DNA of 54,272 bases from Bacteroidales bacterium (GTDB lineage Bacteria > Bacteroidota > Bacteroidia > Bacteroidales > GCA-2748055). Each line of letters begins with the position of its first letter. Position 1 is the stretch's first letter. The DNA lies in assembly GCA_030589895.1 (NCBI GenBank), contig JAUUZQ010000010.1, positions 1 to 54,272 of the forward strand, given 5' to 3'. The notes under the pieces are model-generated. The model did not search any database. It was not told the origin of the DNA and was given only the letters and a program-made list of their open reading frames with translations. Below, in pieces: positions 9,748 to 17,260 of the stretch. Made by a program: the position numbers and the translations under genes.

Positions 9748-9801
9748 TTAAGATCTTGCTGCAATAATGAGTTCGAGATACTAACGGTGTGGTGTACTTT
9801 A
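9730..9801 (+). repeat. Direct repeat copy A (IS-associated scar)
   Basis: A 72-bp segment that aligns without gaps to 19549-19620; I count about 55 identical positions by hand. Conserved blocks are GCTAAATTG at the left end, GCAATAAT in the middle and CGGTGTGGTGTAC near the right end. A hairpin follows immediately in both copies. Copy B adjoins an IS481-like transposase remnant, so copy A is probably the end of a related, deleted insertion element. Both copies have the same orientation. Confidence 0.6.
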
Positions 9802-9802
9802 G

Positions 9803-9845
9803 CGGACAACTTCATCAAAAATTGAAGTTGTCCGTTTTTATTTTC
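9803..9845 (+). terminator. Rho-independent terminator-like hairpin after repeat copy A
   Basis: A perfect 11-bp stem, CGGACAACTTC (9803-9813) with GAAGTTGTCCG (9824-9834), has a 10-nt loop and is followed by a T-rich tail from 9835. On the plus strand it would end transcription running out of the repeat or reading through from the AraC gene. Confidence 0.7.
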
Positions 9846-10124
9846 TCCTAATTTCTTGTCAATCAATAAGATCTGTTACAGCACTTCGTTCAATCTGGGT
9901 GTTCGATAATTTTTTCCGTCAAAAATGATCTTTTCAGGAAATATCGAACTTAAAATTGAATCCGGCTAATAGGCGTTACGGCCCAGAATAAGACTCCTTC
10001 TTCCCCCCAACCTTTCGGCGATACTGGACATCACTTACTAACTGGGCGGAATACTATATAAGGAAGGGAAAGAGAAAGAAGGAAGTGGGTAAAGATGGCG
10101 AAAGGAAAATACGGGAATCTGCTT
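9846..10124. other. Non-coding segment with imperfect palindrome, origin unclear
   Basis: About 280 bp without a convincing gene. Bases 9901-9949 form an interrupted palindrome (arms GTTCGATA and TATCGAAC, inner TTTTCC/GGAAA). Bases 9970-10120 are purine-rich on the plus strand and have more GC than the other intergenic DNA here. The plus-strand frame from about 9983 stays open past 10124 into the sulfatase end, but I do not recognise the peptide. It may be the remainder of a mobile element. Confidence 0.4.
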
Positions 10125-11687
10125 CTACCGTGTTTCTTCTTTTATGTCTGAATTGGATTGATCCCAGCGATTCCACTTTTCGATAAGATCATCATACACC
10201 TCAGGTTCCTTGTCTGATAGATTTGTCGTTTCGGTCTTGTCACGACTTAGATCGAATAGTTCCCATTCCTTGTTACCCTTCGCTACAAGCTTCCAATTGT
10301 CTTCAATAATTGCTTTTCCATTATTGAATTGAAAATACATAGGATCATCTCGCTCTACTTTAGCTCCTCTTAATGATGCTGAGAAGTCGACTCCCGGAAG
10401 ATCAAAGATATATTCAGAATAATTATCAGAGCTGCTGTTCGTCAAACTTAAAATGGTGGGCATTAAGTCTATCAAATGGATTTTCTCACTGCTTATTTGA
10501 ATTTTTGATTTGATGTTCTTCCCACAAAATGCTATCATAGGTGTTCGTATTCCGCCTGCATAACTGTCTGTTTTATAATATCTCAATGGAGTATTAGCTA
10601 CATTTGCCCATGATCTCCGGATAGACTCATAGCTATCGACTTCTCCCATTGAGCCTGGGTTTCCATTTGGATAATTGACTCTTTTATCGGGACTTTCTGC
10701 ACATCCTCCATTGTCTGAAAGAAAAAAGATAATGGTATTATCAATTTCATTTTCTGACTCCAATTTTTCAATGATCCTGCCAATATTTTGATCAAGGTTG
10801 TCGATCATCGCAGCATATACCTGCATTCTTTGTGATTCTATCTGTCTTTCTTCATCACATAGCTCTTCCCACGGACTAATATAATCTGGAGAAGACAGGG
10901 GACTGCTTTCTGAATCTAATACCCCATGCTCAAGTTGCTTCTTGTATCGTTCATTCCGAACGCTTTCATAACCCTCTTTGTATAAGTCCTTATACTTCTC
11001 CATATCTTCCTTTTTAGCATGAAGGGGCCAATGTGGTGCGTTGTAGGCTACATACATAAAAAACGGATCATTATCATTTTTATATTCATTAATCCATTGA
11101 ATGGCCTTATCTGTGAAAATATCTGTAGAATAGAAGTTTGGATCATCAGGAATGTAAGGTGTATGAGATCCATCCTGATCCAATATCCAGGTATAGTATC
11201 CTATGTATGCAGGCATTCTGCCTCCCGGCGCTGGTGCATTTCCAGGATTAATATAATTAATGGCTCCTCCCAGAAAACCATAAAAACGATCAAAACCTCT
11301 TGTACGTGGATCAAAGTTGGCATGGTGTTTACCTGACCAAAATGTTTTGTACCCGTTTTCTTTCAAAATCTCTGAGATGAGAACAGTGTTATCAAAGTCC
11401 CGGTTAGTTTGTTGAAAATAAACGCCTGAAAGCAAAGTGGCCCTGGTGGGGTAACATTTAGCAGTATTGTGCATTTCTGTGAAGAGGCTTCCTTGGGCTG
11501 CAAGCTGATCAAGATTCGGAGTACTTATCTCAGAACCCATGCAACCCAGATCCGAATAGCCCATATCATCGACAAGGAAGACGATGATATTCGGTTTTAA
11601 ACTTAATGTGTCACTTGAAGTACAAGCCTGAAATCCTAAAGATAGGATACAAAATATTACTACTGCTATTCGTGAATGCATATTCAT
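10125..11687 (-). CDS. Sulfatase lipoprotein (cysteine type)
   Basis: A 520-aa sulfatase of the alkaline-phosphatase-like fold that removes sulfate esters from a glycan. A lipoprotein signal precedes Cys22 (LGFQAC), so it is membrane-anchored outside the cytoplasm. Metal ligands are in FLVDDMGYSDLG (Asp40, Asp41). The sulfatase signature CYPTR has the formylglycine-forming Cys at residue 78. Later come MYVAYNAPHWPLH and FFLSDNGG. The Cys-type motif requires an anaerobic sulfatase-maturing enzyme, which is not encoded in this window. Its start overlaps the preceding gene's stop by 4 bp, which ties it to the six-gene cassette as its last member. The exact substrate is unknown. Confidence 0.92.
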   Translation of the reverse strand: MNMHSRIAVVIFCILSLGFQACTSSDTLSLKPNIIVFLVDDMGYSDLGCMGSEISTPNLDQLAAQGSLFTEMHNTAKCYPTRATLLSGVYFQQTNRDFDNTVLISEILKENGYKTFWSGKHHANFDPRTRGFDRFYGFLGGAINYINPGNAPAPGGRMPAYIGYYTWILDQDGSHTPYIPDDPNFYSTDIFTDKAIQWINEYKNDNDPFFMYVAYNAPHWPLHAKKEDMEKYKDLYKEGYESVRNERYKKQLEHGVLDSESSPLSSPDYISPWEELCDEERQIESQRMQVYAAMIDNLDQNIGRIIEKLESENEIDNTIIFFLSDNGGCAESPDKRVNYPNGNPGSMGEVDSYESIRRSWANVANTPLRYYKTDSYAGGIRTPMIAFCGKNIKSKIQISSEKIHLIDLMPTILSLTNSSSDNYSEYIFDLPGVDFSASLRGAKVERDDPMYFQFNNGKAIIEDNWKLVAKGNKEWELFDLSRDKTETTNLSDKEPEVYDDLIEKWNRWDQSNSDIKEETR

Positions 11688-13186
11688 TCTTTTAATCTGT
11701 TATTTTCGGGAGCCTCAACATTAGCCAGTTCCCTTAATTCTGCCATTACTTCCCCAACATAACTATCAAGCCGGGCAGTCATAGAAGCATATTTTGGGAC
11801 TGAGAAATCAACCAGACCTGCCCTCAAACAAATATTAATATATGAAGCTGAGGTCCAAAGCTGCTGGCCTGAGCCATCAATAATACCTGAAGGTAGTTGT
11901 ACTTTCTCATGAAATGATCCAAATCCGCCCCAGTTTTTATTTCGATCTGCGGCCAGTTTAGTTCCCATTGTTCTTGCCAGCAGCGCAGCATTGTAATCAG
12001 TATAATCCTTATTTTCAGCCAGTTCTTTCGCCCAAAGAAAAAAGGTGGAGCAAAATGGCCAGGATGCCTGGTTATGTGGCCCATGATTATCTCTTAAAAA
12101 CGGATGTATAAGAGGTATTCCCCTGTCGTTCATCGGATAATCCTTTATCGCCTTTAAAGCTTCTTCTCCTTCCAATATTCCAAAGATGATAGCGAATGCT
12201 GAGCCCAGGTTATGCTGATTGATCATGACATTTCCATGTCGATCCTTATAATAGCTAAGTGTCCCATCAGGAAGTATTAACTCTTTAAGAATGGCGGATT
12301 TTAGATTCTTAGCTCTTTCATTCCAGTCTGCGACAATCACATTAGCTTGCTGACTTCTTTCCGCTGCATCTGCCAGCGACAACATCGCTTTGTAGTATAT
12401 GCAGTTGGTCGATGTTCCTTTCATTAATACGCAATCTGAAATATTAAGGCTATCAGGATAGGCAGTACTTTCAATATCCTGAAAAGCAGGTTGACACCTA
12501 TACAAGCCATCATCGTCATCAAACCATGGATTGTAAAACGTCTCAAAGTATTCTGTGCCTTTGTTAAAAAGCCATTCCCAATTGGCTAATTCAGGGTGTT
12601 GGGTAAAGAGATCATAGGTAGCCCAGATCCAAACTACATCATCTGTTCTACGTGTGATACTGTTTGTTCTGAAGGCGGCCATCACATCCTTTTCTGATTC
12701 TGAAAAGATTTCCCAGGGAACATCAATTTCCTTTACAACATGAGGAGCAGACACCTTATATCCTAGCGCAGATCTAAGCTCTCTTGTGATCTCAAGTGAA
12801 CGTTTCATCTCTTCTGGGTATATGGCATTTAAGCCAAGAATCCCAGCAAATGCAATATCCCTGGTATATACTCGCTCTGTATATCTTCTTCCTGCAGCAA
12901 AATAAGTTCCATAATCATTGCTAACCAGGTTCTGTTCGATATCATTCAGCGCAATCAACCACATCTTTTTTGCAATAAGAGAACTATTGTCATTCAGACC
13001 TATAGTGTTTTTAGGAGCAACATTGGGAAGATCTTCAATGGAAAAAGATCCCAGCGCATCCTTCACTGAATCTGCAGATAAAAATAGCGGGGGATTATCA
13101 TAATGAAACTTTATGACTTCCGTCTTGCACCCTTGAAAGAAAAAAACCGGAATAATAACCCAAAGGGAAAGTCTTTTTAATATCAT
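11684..13186 (-). CDS. Six-hairpin glycosidase-like lipoprotein
   Basis: A 500-aa protein with a lipoprotein signal ending at Cys20 (FFFQGC). The rest is rich in helices and aromatic motifs typical of (alpha/alpha)6 six-hairpin glycosidases: YTRDIAFAGILGL, TDDVVWIWATYDLF, WFDDDDGLYRCQP, MKGTSTNCIYYKAM, DGTLSYYKDRHGNVMINQ and NHGPHNQASWPFCSTFFLWA. I cannot place it in a CAZy family with confidence; GH63-, GH37- or GH78-like folds are all possible. The acidic residues in these motifs are candidates for catalysis. It overlaps the downstream sulfatase by 4 bp and follows another sulfatase by 68 bp, so it probably acts on desulfated or partly sulfated oligosaccharides. Confidence 0.7.
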   Translation of the reverse strand: MILKRLSLWVIIPVFFFQGCKTEVIKFHYDNPPLFLSADSVKDALGSFSIEDLPNVAPKNTIGLNDNSSLIAKKMWLIALNDIEQNLVSNDYGTYFAAGRRYTERVYTRDIAFAGILGLNAIYPEEMKRSLEITRELRSALGYKVSAPHVVKEIDVPWEIFSESEKDVMAAFRTNSITRRTDDVVWIWATYDLFTQHPELANWEWLFNKGTEYFETFYNPWFDDDDGLYRCQPAFQDIESTAYPDSLNISDCVLMKGTSTNCIYYKAMLSLADAAERSQQANVIVADWNERAKNLKSAILKELILPDGTLSYYKDRHGNVMINQHNLGSAFAIIFGILEGEEALKAIKDYPMNDRGIPLIHPFLRDNHGPHNQASWPFCSTFFLWAKELAENKDYTDYNAALLARTMGTKLAADRNKNWGGFGSFHEKVQLPSGIIDGSGQQLWTSASYINICLRAGLVDFSVPKYASMTARLDSYVGEVMAELRELANVEAPENNRLKE

Positions 13187-13254
13187 TTTCGTGAGTTCTT
13201 TGTAATATATGTACTTTCTATAGTCAAATCTTTAACTCTCTTTTTTGAGACAAG

Positions 13255-14718
13255 TTACTTTTCCTCCAGGATCAAAACGCTTCCATTTTCGTCTACCTTA
13301 TGAGAACTTGCGTATTTGCATTTTCCCTCATCAAAATTAGAATTCTCAATAGGCTTTTTTGCTTCTGTCTCTTCTAACCATTTGTCAAGCATAACTTCCA
13401 TTTTCAATGCAATTTCAGGCATAGCTTCTACCAGATCAAACTGTTCAGAAATGTCATTCCTAACATCAAATAATTCAATTTTTGCCTGGGAGACAATCTT
13501 TTGTAAATCTGATTCATCGATGTAGTCTCCATAAAACCTTATTAGTTTGTAGTCTCCCATCCTAATGAAGCAGCTTGGTGTTTTGCTGTAGTGCGGAATA
13601 TATAGAGGAGTATTCATATATATTGCTTCCCTGGTGAAATTGCCTTTCTGCAACATCAGGGGAACAAGGCTTTTGCCATCCAGTATATAGTCCTCTTCAA
13701 CTTCAGCCTCAGCAAGTTCCATCAAGGTGGGAAATAAATCTACTATATGAACAGGTTCAATAACTACCTTACCTGCCTTAATTCTGCCGGGCCAGTGCAT
13801 AATCAAGGGTACACGTACGCCTCCTTCATACTCTGAACCTTTTCCCCTTCGTAGCGGAGAACAATCCCATACCCTGGACAGTCCTCCATTGTCAGACATG
13901 AAAATAACAAGCGTCTCACGTGGCAGGTCAAGTGCCTGAATCCCGTCCATTAACAAACCAATACTTTGATCCAGGTAGTCGATCATTGCCAGAAAATCTG
14001 CAGTAGGTCTATCCTCAGTAACTCCTTGTGCTGTTGGGCTTTTTTTATAACCACGAGCCACATGTTTTTCGATTAATTCGGCAGGGGCCAACATCTTGGT
14101 ATGAACCGTATGGTGGGCAAGGTAGGCAAGTGTAGGTTGATTCCTGTTTGCATCTAGGTAGTCTAATGTTGCTTGTGTATAATTCATCACTTCCTTAGGT
14201 TCATCCAGTATACCATTATTGATCGGCATATAGTCAAAGCCATATTGGTCCAGGTATTTATCTTTTCCCAGCATTTGTCTATTTATTGATTCCCTGAGGT
14301 CCACATGCCACTTACCGATTGTACCAACATGATAGCCCGCTTCGCGCATTACCTTTCCAATGGTCACTGCCTCGGGAGGCAGAATACGCGTAGATTCAGG
14401 CTGAACCATTCGTGCGAAAGGCAGTACATGCTTTTCCTTAACAACAGCATTCATGTTTGTTCTGGCACAATATTGTCCCGTCAAGAAAGTAAAGCGGGTT
14501 GGAGAGCACTGTGGCATGGCATAAGCATCAGTAAATTTCATTCCCTCATTTGCCAGTCTGTCTATGTGCGGTGTCTCCACATGCTTATTCCCATAACAAC
14601 TGAGCGCATTCCAGCCCATATCATCAATGAGTACAAATACTATATTTGGAGGGTCGATAGAACGGGCCTCTTGGGGAAGGCAGAATGCAAGAATGCTAAC
14701 AAAAATAAATGTTTTCAT
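13255..14718 (-). CDS. Sulfatase (cysteine type), secreted
   Basis: A sulfatase of about 487 aa. Metal-binding motif VLIDDMGWNALSCYGN lies near the N-terminus, and the signature QCSPTR supplies the formylglycine Cys (residue 71 from this start). HHTVHTKM, FMSDNGGL and GGVRVPLIMHWPG follow. Three in-frame ATGs (14748, 14733, 14718) come from a 15-bp duplication encoding MKTDT. I prefer the third because it starts a compact signal peptide (MKTFIFVSILAFCLPQEARS); the first cannot be excluded. It is not an obvious lipoprotein, unlike the other sulfatases here. It sits 67 bp (37 bp from the first ATG) after the DUF1080 gene in the same operon. Confidence 0.9.
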   Translation of the reverse strand: MKTFIFVSILAFCLPQEARSIDPPNIVFVLIDDMGWNALSCYGNKHVETPHIDRLANEGMKFTDAYAMPQCSPTRFTFLTGQYCARTNMNAVVKEKHVLPFARMVQPESTRILPPEAVTIGKVMREAGYHVGTIGKWHVDLRESINRQMLGKDKYLDQYGFDYMPINNGILDEPKEVMNYTQATLDYLDANRNQPTLAYLAHHTVHTKMLAPAELIEKHVARGYKKSPTAQGVTEDRPTADFLAMIDYLDQSIGLLMDGIQALDLPRETLVIFMSDNGGLSRVWDCSPLRRGKGSEYEGGVRVPLIMHWPGRIKAGKVVIEPVHIVDLFPTLMELAEAEVEEDYILDGKSLVPLMLQKGNFTREAIYMNTPLYIPHYSKTPSCFIRMGDYKLIRFYGDYIDESDLQKIVSQAKIELFDVRNDISEQFDLVEAMPEIALKMEVMLDKWLEETEAKKPIENSNFDEGKCKYASSHKVDENGSVLILEEK

Positions 14719-14748
14719 TGTGTCGGTTTTCATTGTGTCGGTTTTCAT
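14719..14748 (-). repeat. 15-bp tandem duplication at a sulfatase start
   Basis: ATGAAAACCGACACA occurs twice in a row, directly before the ATGAAAACA of the likely start. It creates two extra in-frame start codons for the sulfatase gene. It looks like a recent slippage event; length may vary between strains. Confidence 0.8.
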
Positions 14749-14785
14749 CTTGTAGTTGTTATATCAGTAGCCATAAAATTTATGG

Positions 14786-15811
14786 TCAATTTTTATTTAA
14801 TTCCCTCACCCAAATATTTCTGAATTTCACAGGATTTGAATGGTCCTGTATCTTAAGGGGCGCTTGTGCAGCAGGGGCAAAGTCTTTTTTCCTTTGAGCT
14901 TGCGAATTTGCTGTGGGGTGTACCAGCTCGGTGTGGTGATGAATGATAACGCCGTTATGAATCACCGTTATGAAAGCATTTGAAATTTTCTTTCCTGAAG
15001 CATTATAAACCGGACTCTCATAGGTAATATCATAAGTTTGCCATTGCCCAGGGGGGTAACAAGCATTTACTTTGGGAGGTGACATTTTGTAAAGGGCTCC
15101 GCAATCATTCCACAATCCATCAGATCCATAACTATCAAGGATCTGCACTTCATAGAAATTCTGAAGAAAAAGACCGCTGTTCCCTCGTCCCTGGCTTCGA
15201 TTTGAGGGTTGGTAGGGTATAAAAAATTCAAGATGCATCTGGATGCTGGAAAAGGAACGTTTCGTCACCAAGTCATTTTTTTGTCGTTTCCCATTTTTTC
15301 TTTTCTCCCCCGGATGAATTTGCATTGCCTTGTCGATAATTGCATACGCAGGTTCCTCTCCTGACCTATTAGGATGCATCCATTCATCAAATCCGGAACC
15401 ATCGAAAAGAATAACGGCATCCTTTGATGGCAATAGACCTGCTGTAGGAGATTCTCGCAATATTTTTACCAATGAATATTCCCTGGGTTCTCTTTGTTCA
15501 GTCCTTATCCCATTGAATACGCCATTTACAATTGTGCCTGACCATTCATCAGTATTGAACTTGAGGCGGCCGTTTTCTTCTTCTGCCACTACATCCAGAA
15601 AGAGTGGTGCGCGCTTATCAAACTCTGGCAAGATCTGAACTCTATATTCTTTTTCTCCAAGTCCGATAACCCTTGCCACCAAATCATAATCTTCTCTCTG
15701 GTCGGTAAAGCTACCGGCCCAGTCTCCCATAAATTCAGGAACAGGTTCTACCTTTTGAGCCAGGACAATTGATTGAATTGTGATAAGGAATAGTAACGTT
15801 AATATTTTCAT
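14786..15811 (-). CDS. DUF1080 (3-keto-disaccharide hydrolase-like) secreted protein
   Basis: A 341-aa protein with a signal peptide (MKILTLLFLITIQSIVLAQ). Residues about 25-112 are a small beta-rich domain (MGDWAGSFTDQ...). Residues 128-338 match DUF1080, a concanavalin-like jelly roll: VILFDGSGFDEWMHP, GNSGLFLQNFYEVQILDSYG, GALYKMSPPKVNA, PPGQWQTYDITYESP. Members of this family include 3-keto-disaccharide hydrolases that cleave glycosides after C3 oxidation. It lies 23 bp downstream of a Gfo/Idh/MocA oxidoreductase, the usual partner for such oxidation. The two together suggest a keto-glycoside route; activity on a sulfated substrate is inference. Confidence 0.87.
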   Translation of the reverse strand: MKILTLLFLITIQSIVLAQKVEPVPEFMGDWAGSFTDQREDYDLVARVIGLGEKEYRVQILPEFDKRAPLFLDVVAEEENGRLKFNTDEWSGTIVNGVFNGIRTEQREPREYSLVKILRESPTAGLLPSKDAVILFDGSGFDEWMHPNRSGEEPAYAIIDKAMQIHPGEKRKNGKRQKNDLVTKRSFSSIQMHLEFFIPYQPSNRSQGRGNSGLFLQNFYEVQILDSYGSDGLWNDCGALYKMSPPKVNACYPPGQWQTYDITYESPVYNASGKKISNAFITVIHNGVIIHHHTELVHPTANSQAQRKKDFAPAAQAPLKIQDHSNPVKFRNIWVRELNKN

Positions 15812-15834
15812 GATTCTCCATTTATTAGAAAGTG

Positions 15835-17241
15835 CTATTTCGGAAGAAATTCAGTATGAGCAGGAATTTCTGAAACTAATCCGCTTGCGAGTGGATTCCC
15901 AGTACATTCCATCTTTTCCTTGTTCCATTTTATGTCACTATCAGAGCGTAGTGCCAGGTTTCCCAGCAACACAATCTCTGTAAGGTTGGCAGCAACATTG
16001 AAATTCGACGATGTAGTTTTTCTTTTTCCCTGTATCGTTTCAATAAAATTCAGCCAATGATTACCCACTCGCTCCAGAATAGGTTCGGGTAGCTTATTTT
16101 TAAGGTCTTCCCATTTCTCTTCCGGTAATAACACAGGTTGTTTTCCAAGGTGCATTGCAGGAATATAGATCAAACCTGAATCCCCCACAATAAACTGCCC
16201 ATTGTCTGACAATGCATTCGGATTTTTCTCTGGAAACATCTCCGGGAAGTGGGGCAGGAATTTTTTATCGAAACCTTCATAGATTTTTTGCTTTCCGTCT
16301 TTCCTTCTGAAACCATCATACCAGGTCAATTTCAAAGGATCAGCCTGATCTGAAGTCCCAAATTCATATTCAATTTTACTTTGCACAGGGCAGCGCAAAT
16401 CATCCCCGCCTCGTTTACTGGCCGATACGGTTTTAGGAATTCCCAGATCAAGAGCGTAAAAAGGGATTCCCATCATGTGACAAGCAATATCTCCCAGGGC
16501 ACCAGAACCAAAGCGCCACCATCCTCGCCAATTGCCTTGTATGTTTGAATGATATTCAGTCTTCTCTATTACATTGAGCCAAAGCTTCCAATCCAGCCCT
16601 TCTGGAACAGGCTCTCGGGCCGGAAATCCGGTTCCCAAAACAGGAGTTTGTCCAGGAGTCAGTCTGTCGGTCCATTGGATTACTTCAGTTACATTTCCAA
16701 TCAGACCGCTGTCTATCCATTCTTTACACACACGAATTCCATCGTTTGAATAGCTCTGGTTGCCCATTTGAGAAACCACTCCCGCTTCCTTGGCAGCAGC
16801 TTTCAAAACGCGTGCTTCCTCAATAGTGTGCGTAAGAGGCTTTTCCACATACACATGTTTCCCTACCTTGATCGCCCACATCGCAGCTGCGAAATGAGAG
16901 TGGTCCGGAGTGCTAATTACTACTGCATCGATCTCCTTAGTCATCTTGTCGAACATCTTCCTGTAGTCTTTAAAAAAAGGTACACCTGGATAAGAAGCCC
17001 TGACTTGCTTCACTGTTCTTGATTCAGAATTTACATCTACAAATGCAATATAATTTGCCAGTCCCTCGAAATTTGCGATGTTCTTTGCGCCTCTACCTCC
17101 AGTTCCAATGAATGCAAGGTTTGGTTTATCTATGGCTGAGAACAATTCTCTACCAAATAATGAAGATGGAAGTGCTGCTGCTCCGGCAATAAATCCGGCA
17201 GACTTTACAAATGTTCTTCTGGAATAGTGTCTGTGACTCAT
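15835..17241 (-). CDS. Tat-exported Gfo/Idh/MocA family oxidoreductase
   Basis: A 468-aa NAD(P)-dependent sugar oxidoreductase. A twin-arginine signal is visible at residues 7-16 (SRRTFVKSAG) with a hydrophobic stretch to about 30, so it is probably exported folded with its cofactor. The Rossmann motif is AFIGTGGRGAKN (residues 43-54), and the family EKP motif is at 133-135 (YVEKPLTH). A C-terminal alpha/beta domain follows (GNWRGWWRFGSGALGDIACHMMG). In exported members of this family the cofactor is often tightly bound and sugars are oxidised at C3. It lies 19 bp downstream of the TIM-barrel lipoprotein and 23 bp upstream of the DUF1080 gene, within one operon. Confidence 0.9.
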   Translation of the reverse strand: MSHRHYSRRTFVKSAGFIAGAAALPSSLFGRELFSAIDKPNLAFIGTGGRGAKNIANFEGLANYIAFVDVNSESRTVKQVRASYPGVPFFKDYRKMFDKMTKEIDAVVISTPDHSHFAAAMWAIKVGKHVYVEKPLTHTIEEARVLKAAAKEAGVVSQMGNQSYSNDGIRVCKEWIDSGLIGNVTEVIQWTDRLTPGQTPVLGTGFPAREPVPEGLDWKLWLNVIEKTEYHSNIQGNWRGWWRFGSGALGDIACHMMGIPFYALDLGIPKTVSASKRGGDDLRCPVQSKIEYEFGTSDQADPLKLTWYDGFRRKDGKQKIYEGFDKKFLPHFPEMFPEKNPNALSDNGQFIVGDSGLIYIPAMHLGKQPVLLPEEKWEDLKNKLPEPILERVGNHWLNFIETIQGKRKTTSSNFNVAANLTEIVLLGNLALRSDSDIKWNKEKMECTGNPLASGLVSEIPAHTEFLPK

Positions 17242-17260
17242 TATGATCTTTACTTTTTGA

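Noticed and set aside
10084-10137. Small plus-strand frame starting MAKGKYGNLLLP
   Set aside because: Only 17 codons and it overlaps the sulfatase 3' end; no support.
14305-14823. 172-codon open frame on the plus strand
   Set aside because: Antisense to a clear sulfatase gene; no recognisable motif.
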